A DNA stretch of 22,433 bases from an uncultured Bdellovibrionales bacterium (lineage in GTDB: Bacteria > Bdellovibrionota > Bdellovibrionia > Bdellovibrionales > JAMPXM01). The stretch spans positions 1-22,433 of the forward strand of contig CALBDW010000117.1 of assembly GCA_937927435.1 (NCBI GenBank), read 5' to 3'. This document shows positions 15,995 to 22,433 of the stretch, in pieces. The notes under the pieces are model-generated. The model was not told the origin of the DNA. It was given only the letters and a program-made list of their open reading frames with translations, and made no database searches. The first letter of the stretch is position 1, and every line of letters starts with the position of its first letter. The position numbers and the translations under genes are program-made.

Positions 15995-17527
15995 TTACGC
16001 CATCTCTGTTGTTTGCAACCGGGTGCTCGCTTCCACTCGACGGATGTACGGCGAGAGGTCGCGACAGCGCAGAGGCAACTCTTCCTCGGGCAAGCGTTTG
16101 ATATCTTCGCGCCCGACGGAATAAACGCGGAGAGTGTTGGTCTTACCGCGCTCTAGAACCGGAACACCAAGCGTGAGCACCACTTTCTCTCCGGTCTTCA
16201 CCAAACCGTATTTCACCAGCATTTCCTCGATTTGGTGCATGGCCTCGTCGGACGAAGAATACGGCTCGATCGCCAGAGTCTGAATACCCCAGACCAGCTC
16301 GAGCCTATTCAGAGTCGGCAAGATGTGAGTAACCGCGATGATACGTGCTTTCGGACGGAAGCTTGAAATGATGGCGGCCGTACGCCCCGTCGTCGTCAAA
16401 CACACAATGGCCGAGGCACCTAACTTCAAAGCCGTAAGCGACGCTGCCGCCCCGATCGCTTCGGCGACGGAATAAAAATCCGAATCCAAGGTCATGTTGT
16501 AGTAATAATCGCCGTTCTTTTCGACCTCGAGAATGATTTCGTGCATGGTCTGAACGGCCCGGATCGGATATTTTCCGCTTGCGGATTCAGCCGAGAGCAT
16601 CAACGCGTCGGAACCGTCAAGAACGGCGTTCGCGACGTCGGTGATCTCCGCCCGCGTGGGTCGCGGGCTGTCCGTCATCGAATCAAGCATCTGTGTCGCC
16701 GTAATAACGGGACAACCCACTTTATTACAAAGTTTGACGATATGCTTTTGTACCTGCGGCAATCGCGTTTGCCCGACTTCCACCGCGAGATCGCCCCGCG
16801 CAACCATAACGGCATCGCTCAGGCGCACGATCTCTTCGAGGTTGTCGAGCGCCTCGAGCATTTCAATCTTCGCGACGACCCGAGTCCCGGGCGCCTTGCG
16901 TTTGATGATATCTTGGAGCCGACGGATGTCGTCTCCTTTGCGCACGAAACTGAGCGCGACATAGTCGACTCCATGCGTGAGACCGAACTCCAAGTCGCGC
17001 AAGTCTTTCTCTGTCAAGCAGTCGATCGACAGCTGCCCGCCGGGAATATTCATGCCCTTTCGGTCGCGCAGAATCCCGCCGTAAACGACCGTCGCTTCAA
17101 CTTGCTTTTTCCCGACGGACTCAATAACCAGCTCCATGAGCCCGTCGTCGAGCATGATTCGGTTGCCGGGAACGGCCGATTTCGGCAGGTCTTTATAGTC
17201 CGTCGGAATCAGGCCGGGACGGCCCAGGATGTTTTCGGTCGTCAGAATAACGCGCTCGCCTTCAACAAGTTCGATTTGCCCATTCTCGAAACGGCCGACC
17301 CGGATCTTCGGGCCTTGCAAGTCCTGGAGGATGGTTACCGGTGCGCGCAGCTCAGCGGAGAGTTCGCGCAAGTCGCGGATAACGGACAGGTGCTCCTCGT
17401 GCGACCCGTGGCTGAAGTTCAGGCGGGCTACATTCATTCCCGCCATAATCAGTTGTTTGAGCATTTCCCGTGAACGGGTCGCGGGGCCAATGGTGGCGAC
17501 AATCTTCGTGCGACGATCCGCGAGCAT
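15995..17527 (-). CDS. pyk: Pyruvate kinase
   Basis: Transfers phosphate from phosphoenolpyruvate to ADP, the last step of glycolysis. The protein has 510 residues, slightly longer than the roughly 470-480 common in bacteria; the extra residues are at the C-terminus. The (beta/alpha)8 core has MNVARLNFSHG (R35, N37, S39), the active-site K220 and E222 in VVAKIEMLEA, D246 in MVARGDLAVE and T278 in ITATQM, with the same spacing as rabbit K269, E271, D295 and T327. The B domain lies at about residues 75-175. The loop reads DLQGPKIR, with Lys74 where rabbit has Glu117; this matches the K+-independent type. Start ATG 17527 follows AAAGGGGA. The coiled-coil gene ends 36 nt upstream. Confidence 0.96.
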   Translation of the reverse strand: MLADRRTKIVATIGPATRSREMLKQLIMAGMNVARLNFSHGSHEEHLSVIRDLRELSAELRAPVTILQDLQGPKIRVGRFENGQIELVEGERVILTTENILGRPGLIPTDYKDLPKSAVPGNRIMLDDGLMELVIESVGKKQVEATVVYGGILRDRKGMNIPGGQLSIDCLTEKDLRDLEFGLTHGVDYVALSFVRKGDDIRRLQDIIKRKAPGTRVVAKIEMLEALDNLEEIVRLSDAVMVARGDLAVEVGQTRLPQVQKHIVKLCNKVGCPVITATQMLDSMTDSPRPTRAEITDVANAVLDGSDALMLSAESASGKYPIRAVQTMHEIILEVEKNGDYYYNMTLDSDFYSVAEAIGAAASLTALKLGASAIVCLTTTGRTAAIISSFRPKARIIAVTHILPTLNRLELVWGIQTLAIEPYSSSDEAMHQIEEMLVKYGLVKTGEKVVLTLGVPVLERGKTNTLRVYSVGREDIKRLPEEELPLRCRDLSPYIRRVEASTRLQTTEMA

Positions 17528-17554
17528 GAACGTCCCCTTTACGTGGTTCGTGCG

Positions 17555-17578
17555 ACCCGGCGGTTAAGCCTGCCGGGT
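17555..17578 (-). other. Hairpin spanning the stop of the coiled-coil gene
   Basis: ACCCGGC and GCCGGGT form a 7-bp GC-rich stem with a 10-nt loop that contains the stop codon of the coiled-coil gene (17564-17566). It lies about 28 nt upstream of pyk. There is no U tract, so it may limit or separate expression of the two genes rather than terminate strongly. Confidence 0.45.
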
Positions 17579-19228
17579 CTTGGTCAGATTAGCAAGGGAT
17601 TCCTCGTATTTTCTACGCATTTGCTCGAGTTCGCGCTTATGCGCTTCTTGGATTTTAGCGATCCGGTGCTGATATTGCGCGGCCTGCGCCTCGAGTTCCG
17701 AGGCAGCTTTTCGCTTTAACTCTCTGTTTTGGCGGTCAGCCAGAGCCTGCTGCTCTTTCATCTCTTTCAAATGTTGCTCGTGGGCTGCGGCCAATTGTCG
17801 CTCGTAGCGTTGAGTCACTTCGTTCAGTTTCTCCTGGAACTTCCGGTCGGTCTCGCGCGCCTGTTCGGAGAACTGGCGGAAGAGCTGTTCCTGGTCACGC
17901 TTGTTGCGGGCACGCAATTCACGAAGGTTATTTTCGAAGTTGTCCTTCATGGACTGCACCGCGCGCTCGAAGTAAGCGCGCATTTTGCTCTGCTCCAGCT
18001 CGCTGTTATGCTTAATTTTTTCGAGACGATTTTGCGCCGTCATGCGGTCGTGCTGTAGGCGCTGTTCGTAGTCGCCCGTCACTCGGTTGAAGCGCTCCTC
18101 TTCGCGCAACTTGTCCATTTGGATCTTGTCTTGATAGAAGGCCTCGCGGCCCCGGGCGATCTCTTCGTTTTTCTTGTAGACGCGCGCTAATTCGTCTTTC
18201 GTTCTCTTGTTGGCTTCATTCACCGTTTCCCGGCGGGCCATTTCAAGCTGGTCGATATTCTTCTGGAACTGCGTTCTGACGTTTTCGACCGCCCTGTTCT
18301 TTTCCCGCTCCATCTTATATCGTTCGCGCGGCAAGGTTTCCTTCAGGCGGATATTTTCCGCTTCCAACGCCCGCAGGCGCGAACCCAAACGATCGTGAAC
18401 GGTTTCTTCGAGGTTTTCGCGCGCGAGTTCGGTATCCCTTTTCAACTTCTCGGCCTCGCTGTGATAACGGTCGCGGGCCTCTTGAATGCTTTGCCGAAGC
18501 TCTTCTTGCTGGATTTCGCGGGTGAGACGATTATTCTCGCGTTCTTTGTCAACACTGGCGGCGTAGTTACTCGAAAGACGCTCAAGCTCCTGCTTTTTCT
18601 GGCGCTGCAAACGCTCGATTTCATGGTTTTTAGACCGTTCGAGTTCCTTCAGCAGCCGATCCTTTTCGGTCAATCGCTCGTCGCGATCTTTGACGACCGC
18701 GGCGATTTTATCGTCGGTTTCTTTGACAAGCTTTTGCGTCCGACGAACGGAATCTTCCTGATACTTCTGCGCCGTTTTAGTCAAACGCTCCTGCATCGCA
18801 AGGTCTTTCTGGCGCATCTGTTCTTCAAAGTTCATCCGCTCCGCTTCACGCTGGCTTCGGCCGGTCTTCTCGAGCCGTTCGATCTCCTGCTTCAGAGCGG
18901 ATTCAGATTGACGATGGCGCTCTTCCGCTTCGGCCGCCAAGCGTCTCATTTGCTTCTGATGGAGATCACGGAGCTCTTCAATTTCCTTCTGGTAATGAAG
19001 ATCCCGGCGCGTGATGAGATCGCTCGTTTTCTTTTTGATCTCATCCAACTTTTTCGCGTGCTGTTCTTTCAACTCGTTAAGTTCGGCCTGATGGGTTTCG
19101 GTGATTTCCTTCAGCTTCACCGCGTGACGCTTGTTTAATTCGGCCTCGCGCTGCTGATAAGCCTCTCGAGCGCGTTTGATTTCTTCGTGGGCCTTGTTGC
19201 GGTCGGATGCGGAGCCAACTGACGACAT
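17564..19228 (-). CDS. Long coiled-coil protein of unknown function
   Basis: A 554-residue protein that is almost entirely predicted coiled coil. It is rich in Glu, Lys, Arg, Gln and Leu, with heptads such as LKEITETHQAELNELKEQH and very little Pro or Gly after the first few residues. There is no signal peptide, transmembrane helix or catalytic motif, so it is probably cytosolic and filament- or scaffold-forming. The first 10 residues are Ser/Gly-rich; the last 30 keep heptads to the end. The start is ATG 19228, with GGAGGAG about 9 nt upstream. It sits between the TPR/FecR pair and pyk. Composition resembles bacterial intermediate-filament-like proteins such as the Bdellovibrio coiled-coil protein Ccp, but coiled coils look alike, so homology is not claimed. 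Confidence 0.85.
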   Translation of the reverse strand: MSSVGSASDRNKAHEEIKRAREAYQQREAELNKRHAVKLKEITETHQAELNELKEQHAKKLDEIKKKTSDLITRRDLHYQKEIEELRDLHQKQMRRLAAEAEERHRQSESALKQEIERLEKTGRSQREAERMNFEEQMRQKDLAMQERLTKTAQKYQEDSVRRTQKLVKETDDKIAAVVKDRDERLTEKDRLLKELERSKNHEIERLQRQKKQELERLSSNYAASVDKERENNRLTREIQQEELRQSIQEARDRYHSEAEKLKRDTELARENLEETVHDRLGSRLRALEAENIRLKETLPRERYKMEREKNRAVENVRTQFQKNIDQLEMARRETVNEANKRTKDELARVYKKNEEIARGREAFYQDKIQMDKLREEERFNRVTGDYEQRLQHDRMTAQNRLEKIKHNSELEQSKMRAYFERAVQSMKDNFENNLRELRARNKRDQEQLFRQFSEQARETDRKFQEKLNEVTQRYERQLAAAHEQHLKEMKEQQALADRQNRELKRKAASELEAQAAQYQHRIAKIQEAHKRELEQMRRKYEESLANLTKTRQA

Positions 19229-19289
19229 CGGTCTTTCTCCTCCATGAGAAAGTACGCGGCGAACTCTCCTTTTCGCCTGTATCTAGAAT

Positions 19290-19295
19290 ATCATA
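19290..19295 (-). promoter_or_regulatory. Candidate -10 element for the coiled-coil gene
   Basis: TATGAT on the minus strand (5 of 6 to TATAAT), about 62 nt before ATG 19228, in an AT-rich stretch of an otherwise GC-rich region. No good -35 was seen 16-18 nt upstream. Confidence 0.35.
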
Positions 19296-19336
19296 TCGCG
19301 ACGCTATGGATTTAAGTAATAAACGGCCGGGACTTA

Positions 19337-19357
19337 AACTCGACTGTTGTCCGAGTT
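19337..19357 (-). terminator. Possible weak terminator after the FecR-like gene
   Basis: Just after the stop at 19359, AACTC-G-GAC and GTC-GAGTT form an 8-bp stem with one bulge and a 4-nt AACA loop, followed by TTTAAG. The U run is short, so readthrough into the coiled-coil gene is possible. Confidence 0.4.
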
Positions 19358-19358
19358 C

Positions 19359-20129
19359 TCAAGGACCCAGAACTTTTTCACGGAACATACGAAGCAACTC
19401 GCGGGTCCGCGCCTCATAACGCCGCCTAGCCTCTTCTTCCTTTTCATGCGCGGCGCGGAGACTCGCGACTTTGCGTTCGAACAAGGCCTGATGAATTTCG
19501 GATGCGAGTTGGGACGCCGAAAGCCAGACCTTACGGAAGACTTGAGCTTCCTCCTGGAAATCTTTCACGGAACCAGGGTAAAGCCTGGCCCAACGTTCGA
19601 GGTGCGCTTTGAAATCGATGGCGACCGGGATTCCTCTTCTTGCCTCCCCGGATCCGTCGACCCGGCCCAGCCAGTTCTCGAGACCCGCCGTCACTTCGAG
19701 TTCGTCCGCCGCCCCTCTGGGATGCAATCGCGCCAGACCGCGGACGACGGCGACACGGACTTTATCGCGATCACGGTCGAACCAGTATTCGCCGGGCTCA
19801 ACCTTGATCAAACCGAACTCCGTGCGGACGCTGAATGCGGATTTCGCCTTCACCCAAATCTGTCCGGTAACAAGGCGGATTTCGTCTTCGTGAAGACGGA
19901 CGACCGCGGTGGAACGGTCCAACACGATCTTGGCGTCGCCGATTTCAAGCGAAGCCTTTTCGTGCTCGCGCGTTCCAACCGCACACGAAACCGCACTCTC
20001 TGAACTTCTCAAGCATTCCGCCGGCTCTTGCAAAAGAGAACGGCTCTCCGGTAGCCGAACGGTCGCGGCGATCACCCGTATGTCAACCGTGAACATGAAA
20101 ACAAAGAGGAAGAGACGCAAAGCCTTCAC
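19359..20129 (-). CDS. Secreted FecR-domain-like protein with C-terminal coiled coil
   Basis: A protein of 256 residues. Residues 1-22 form a Sec-type signal peptide (LRLFLFVFMF, cleavage near VIAA), so the protein is periplasmic or outer-envelope. Residues 63-150 resemble the FecR domain, a beta structure in which a strand such as KIVLDRSTAVVRL leads into LVTGQIWVKAKSAFSVRTEFG and KVRVAVVRGLARL. The rest is helical; residues 225-252 are a charged coiled coil (EKEEEARRRYEARTREL). The classical FecR transmembrane helix and cytoplasmic anti-sigma region are absent, so this is not a sigma regulator of the FecR type. The start overlaps the stop of the TPR gene (ATGA), implying a joint function. 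The domain call is by pattern only. Confidence 0.78.
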   Translation of the reverse strand: MKALRLFLFVFMFTVDIRVIAATVRLPESRSLLQEPAECLRSSESAVSCAVGTREHEKASLEIGDAKIVLDRSTAVVRLHEDEIRLVTGQIWVKAKSAFSVRTEFGLIKVEPGEYWFDRDRDKVRVAVVRGLARLHPRGAADELEVTAGLENWLGRVDGSGEARRGIPVAIDFKAHLERWARLYPGSVKDFQEEAQVFRKVWLSASQLASEIHQALFERKVASLRAAHEKEEEARRRYEARTRELLRMFREKVLGP

Positions 20130-20806
20130 AGCGCCACCGCCTGTAAGCTCGCGCCAGCTTGTTTCACAAGATCAGGCTGATTGAAGCTGCCGAGCACAGC
20201 CTTATAAATATCGGCCGCGTCTTCATTGCGGTCCTGGATCTCGTAAATATGCCCCAATCGTAAGAGTGCGAAGCCCGTGAGTTCGTTTTCCGGAAAAAGA
20301 TCGATCATTTTCTCAATAGTGTTGACGGCGGCGTTGAAGTCTTTCTGCTGGAACTGCCCCTCAGCCAGAAGAAAATGAGCCTCCGCCACATGAACTGACT
20401 CGGGATATTGCGAAATCAGGGTCGCCAGAAGCCGGTTGGAGACCTCATAGTCACGCTCGCGGAACGCGGTTTTCGCTTTTTCGAAAAGCCCGCTCGCCCG
20501 TTCAATTCGAATCACTTCGCCAGCTCCGGAAGCCACGCTGGCCAGCTGCCGGAGAGGGTACGCCTGCTGCTCATTCATAGCCTTCACGGCGTCTGGAATA
20601 AGAGTCGCTACATGTTGCCGGTACTCAGCCAGTTGATCCGCCAGAAGCAAAGCACGGAAATCGGCCTCCTGGCGTTGCCTTTCGACAGCCGCGAGCCGTT
20701 CCTTTAACCTCTCCGCCGGGCTGAGATCATCGTTGAAGAAGACGTGCATCGACAAAAATGCCGCCACGAGAACCAAGCAGTAAGAAACGAAAACTGAAGG
20801 CTTCAT
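20126..20806 (-). CDS. Membrane-anchored TPR protein
   Basis: A protein of 226 residues. Residues 5-23 form one hydrophobic segment (VFVSYCLVLVAAFLSM), an uncleaved anchor or signal anchor, so the rest is probably periplasmic. Residues 30-60 are a charged helix that could be a coiled coil. From about residue 100 helix pairs follow the tetratricopeptide pattern: LFEKAKTAFRERDYEVSNRLL, AHFLLAEGQFQQKDFNAAV and ALLRLGHIYEIQDRNEDAADIY. The arrangement resembles CpoB/YbgF-like proteins, but no tol-pal genes are nearby. The start is ATG 20806 with a weak AGGT upstream. It overlaps the FecR-like gene by 4 nt and begins a minus-strand run leading to the coiled-coil gene. A protein-interaction role is inferred. 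Confidence 0.82.
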   Translation of the reverse strand: MKPSVFVSYCLVLVAAFLSMHVFFNDDLSPAERLKERLAAVERQRQEADFRALLLADQLAEYRQHVATLIPDAVKAMNEQQAYPLRQLASVASGAGEVIRIERASGLFEKAKTAFRERDYEVSNRLLATLISQYPESVHVAEAHFLLAEGQFQQKDFNAAVNTIEKMIDLFPENELTGFALLRLGHIYEIQDRNEDAADIYKAVLGSFNQPDLVKQAGASLQAVAL

Positions 20807-20971
20807 CGATACCTGTTTCGGTCATTTCACGAATGGAATTGAGTCGCGTTATGGAGCCGGTTCAATCTGAGACGCTCTACCACCCCGGCTCGACCGACTC
20901 GCCCTTTGTCAAGCAAGATCCGAGGATGTCGCTACGCTTAAGCCCTTAACAAACGAGCGCTAAACCCATTC

Positions 20972-21010
20972 GACGCAATGAATTTTGCGTCTCACCCTCG
21001 TAAAAGGGTG
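20972..21010. promoter_or_regulatory. Two adjacent inverted repeats upstream of hup promoter
   Basis: GACGCAA...TTGCGTC (20972-20991, 7-bp arms, 6-nt gap) is followed one base later by CACCCT...AGGGTG (20993-21010, 6-bp arms, 6-nt gap). Both lie just upstream of the predicted -35, where a regulator could bind. They could also fold as RNA if transcribed from further upstream. Confidence 0.4.
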
Positions 21011-21029
21011 CGTAAAACCCGCAAACTGC

Positions 21030-21057
21030 TTGACGCTCGAAAGTCCAGAGACATAAC
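21030..21057 (+). promoter_or_regulatory. Predicted hup promoter
   Basis: TTGACG (21030-21035, 5 of 6) and CATAAC (21052-21057, 4 of 6) are separated by 16 nt. The start of transcription would be near 21064, giving a leader of about 40 nt that carries the GAGGGGG ribosome-binding site. Confidence 0.5.
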
Positions 21058-21103
21058 TTTCTACTCCGCTTTCAAAAGAGGGATTTAAGAGGGGGAATCA
21101 GCC

Positions 21104-21376
21104 GTGAACAAAGCCGAGCTTGTCGAGAAGGTCGCAAAGAAAACAGCTCTGACCAAAGTTCAATCCGAAGAAGTACTCGACGCGGCTATTGAAATCATCA
21201 CGAAGGCGGTGGCCCGGGGCGAAGAAGTCAAAATCGTCGGTTTCGGGACCTTCTCCCGTGGAGTACGCAAATCAAGAACGGGCCGCAACCCGAAGACCGG
21301 AACCAAGCTTATCATTCCCGCAGCCAAAGTTCCGAAATTCAAACCCGGAAAAGACTTCCGCGATCTGTGCAATTAA
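21104..21376 (+). CDS. hup: HU-family nucleoid DNA-binding protein
   Basis: A 90-residue histone-like protein that bends and compacts DNA as a dimer. It begins MNKAELVEKVA, as HU proteins do, has the central VKIVGFGTFSRGVRKSRTGRNPKTG stretch with the DNA-grasping arm (residues 46-75, including RNPKTG), and ends in FKPGKDFRDLCN. The proline that intercalates DNA is in the NPKTG motif. The start is GTG 21104 with GAGGGGG 8 nt upstream; no ATG lies closer. It is transcribed alone, from a promoter with two palindromes just upstream. HU is preferred over IHF because the body and arm sequence are HU-like. Confidence 0.95.
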   Translation: MNKAELVEKVAKKTALTKVQSEEVLDAAIEIITKAVARGEEVKIVGFGTFSRGVRKSRTGRNPKTGTKLIIPAAKVPKFKPGKDFRDLCN

Positions 21377-21461
21377 ACATTCCTTATTTTTGCGAAGGCC
21401 TCCATCAGCTGCGTAGTACGGCTTCAGAGAGACTCAGGCGCGCTCGAAAACAACGCCACGC

Positions 21462-22433
21462 TCAGGGGACATACACGCAGCGGAAACCGAACCCCGGACT
21501 GACCATTGTCGGCTCGTGGTCAAGAGCCGTACCGAATACCCCCGAACTGATGCCATTTGCCCAACTGCCCCCGATAGACAGCGCCACCTGATCCCCCATA
21601 AAGCCGCCCGACTCCATAAGACGAAGTCCACGCCCCATCGGCTGGACCAGATAGGCTACGGACATCCTCACCAAGTATGCTGAACCCTTTATAGCCAGGG
21701 TCCGTCGGACCGGTATACTCAAGCTCATCTAAGTCATCGTAGACCCATTCCCAAACATTACCGGCGAAATCCCAAATCACCTCACCATTTGAAAGAACAT
21801 GTGTCCGTCTTTGTTCGCCCCAGACGGTGCTGGAGCATTTCTGTCCTGTTCCGAGACAGGCATCATCGTCACGGCTACTGGCTTCCAAAAAACCGTAGGG
21901 GTCACTATCGCTATGCCCTCTGTTCAAAACCCCTGAGCCCACCGCACCGTCAGACCAGTTCTCGGCAACTTGCGCGATATTCCTCGCAATCGTCTGCCAT
22001 TGAGCATTGGTAATGAACTGGTAGCCGGCTCCAAGGCTTTCACATGCAGCGCGCGCCTGATTTCGATCGATATTGCCCCAGGGAGTCTCCGAAGGCTTTG
22101 AAACCGGAACCCCGCCCACATTCTTCATCTCATACTTCGCAACACAGAAATCGGTTGTGTTGTACTGGGAATTACCAGGAACCCGAATATAGCCTGTCGG
22201 ACAAAAACCGTCCGTTCCAAGCGTAAACCAAAAGACACCGTTACGAGCTTCGGGACTTTTAATACTCGCATTGTAACGGATCGCTCCCGCTGTCAAAGCG
22301 CCACAACTCGCCGTGGTTCCGCCAATTCTTGCGCCATTCATCAAAACCAGCTTTTGCGCGCGAAGCTCACCATTCACAGTAAGCGCTCGGTTAAGGCCAT
22401 CTTTTCCATTTCTGCTTGAGTTGCGAATCTGAC
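21462..22433 (-). pseudogene. SUMF1/FGE-fold secreted protein, 5' cut by window, frameshifted near the 3' end
   Basis: A partial gene entering from the right edge. The visible N-terminal part contains a repeat-like stretch (IRNSSRNGKDGLNRAL), then the SUMF1/FGE-sulfatase fold: FCVAKYEM, a region leading to SLGAGYQFITNAQWQTIA, and the conserved GNVWEWV. The frame open from the edge ends at 21520 with HQFGGIRYGS, which lacks the family's C-terminus. The expected end, GGSWANGISSGVF...GFGFRCVYVP, is encoded in another frame ending at 21462. The switch lies at a five-G run (21568-21572): two more Gs would give the canonical RGGSW, one fewer would give RGSW. The cysteines that make FGE active are absent, so sulfatase activation is unlikely. 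The call of damage assumes no sequencing error or programmed frameshift. Confidence 0.75.

Larger units (their letters stand above)
20807..21103. other. Divergent intergenic region between TPR gene and hup
   Basis: A 297-nt spacer. It contains a minus-strand TTGACA (20907-20912) without a recognisable -10, two adjacent inverted repeats (20972-20991 and 20993-21010), and the predicted hup promoter (21030-21057). No RNA gene was found. Confidence 0.45.

Noticed and set aside
20860..20910. tRNA-like sequence (minus strand GGTAGAGCG resembles a D-arm)
   Set aside because: The D-stem cannot pair (GAGC faces GAGC) and there is no T-loop, anticodon stem or acceptor stem.
1..22433. Mobile elements, CRISPR arrays or rRNA/tRNA genes
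   Set aside because: No transposase or integrase motifs, no regularly spaced direct repeats and no cloverleaf were seen. The Lys/Ala repeats at 10340-10814 are protein low complexity rather than a CRISPR array.

Overview
The window reads as a stretch of bacterial chromosome of moderate-to-high GC with tightly packed genes and mostly housekeeping content. The combination suggests a member of the Bdellovibrionota or a related former delta-proteobacterial lineage. The pointers are a miaB-DUF151 pair, a succinyl-CoA:3-ketoacid CoA-transferase operon, a Lys/Ala-rich histone-like protein with a zinc-knuckle, very long coiled-coil and TPR/FecR envelope proteins, and a secreted SUMF1-fold protein with a repetitive N-terminus. 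This taxonomic call is inference; no rRNA or other phylogenetic marker was compared.

Region 1 (1-9006, minus strand) is one long co-oriented block read from right to left: miaB, a DUF151 nuclease-like gene, a gamma-carbonic-anhydrase-like gene, guaB, guaA and dnaE, the last cut by the window start. Several junctions overlap or nearly touch (ATGA, TGATG, 1 nt), which indicates translational coupling. The block joins tRNA modification, GMP synthesis and the replicative polymerase. A good sigma70-type promoter lies before miaB.

Region 2 (9007-12000) holds a plus-strand acidic gene of unknown function. It faces a Lys/Ala-rich zinc-knuckle protein and a DUF4097-type exported beta-repeat protein, both on the minus strand, across a strong bidirectional terminator. 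Region 3 (12178-14722, plus) is a three-gene thiolase-scoA-scoB operon for acetoacetate/acetoacetyl-CoA metabolism. It starts with a TTG codon and ends at a GC-rich hairpin.

Region 4 (14777-20806, minus) runs from right to left: a membrane-anchored TPR protein overlapping a secreted FecR-like protein, a 554-residue coiled-coil protein, pyruvate kinase of the K+-independent sequence type, a cyclic-nucleotide-binding-domain protein, and a 24-residue candidate membrane peptide. Region 5 (21104-22433) holds an HU-type nucleoid protein on the plus strand. Facing it is a SUMF1/FGE-fold secreted protein that is cut by the window end and frameshifted near its C-terminus at a short G tract. There is no tRNA, rRNA, CRISPR array or insertion sequence. 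The least conventional items are the zinc-knuckle histone-like protein, the coiled-coil/TPR/FecR cluster, the small membrane peptide and the frameshifted SUMF1 gene.
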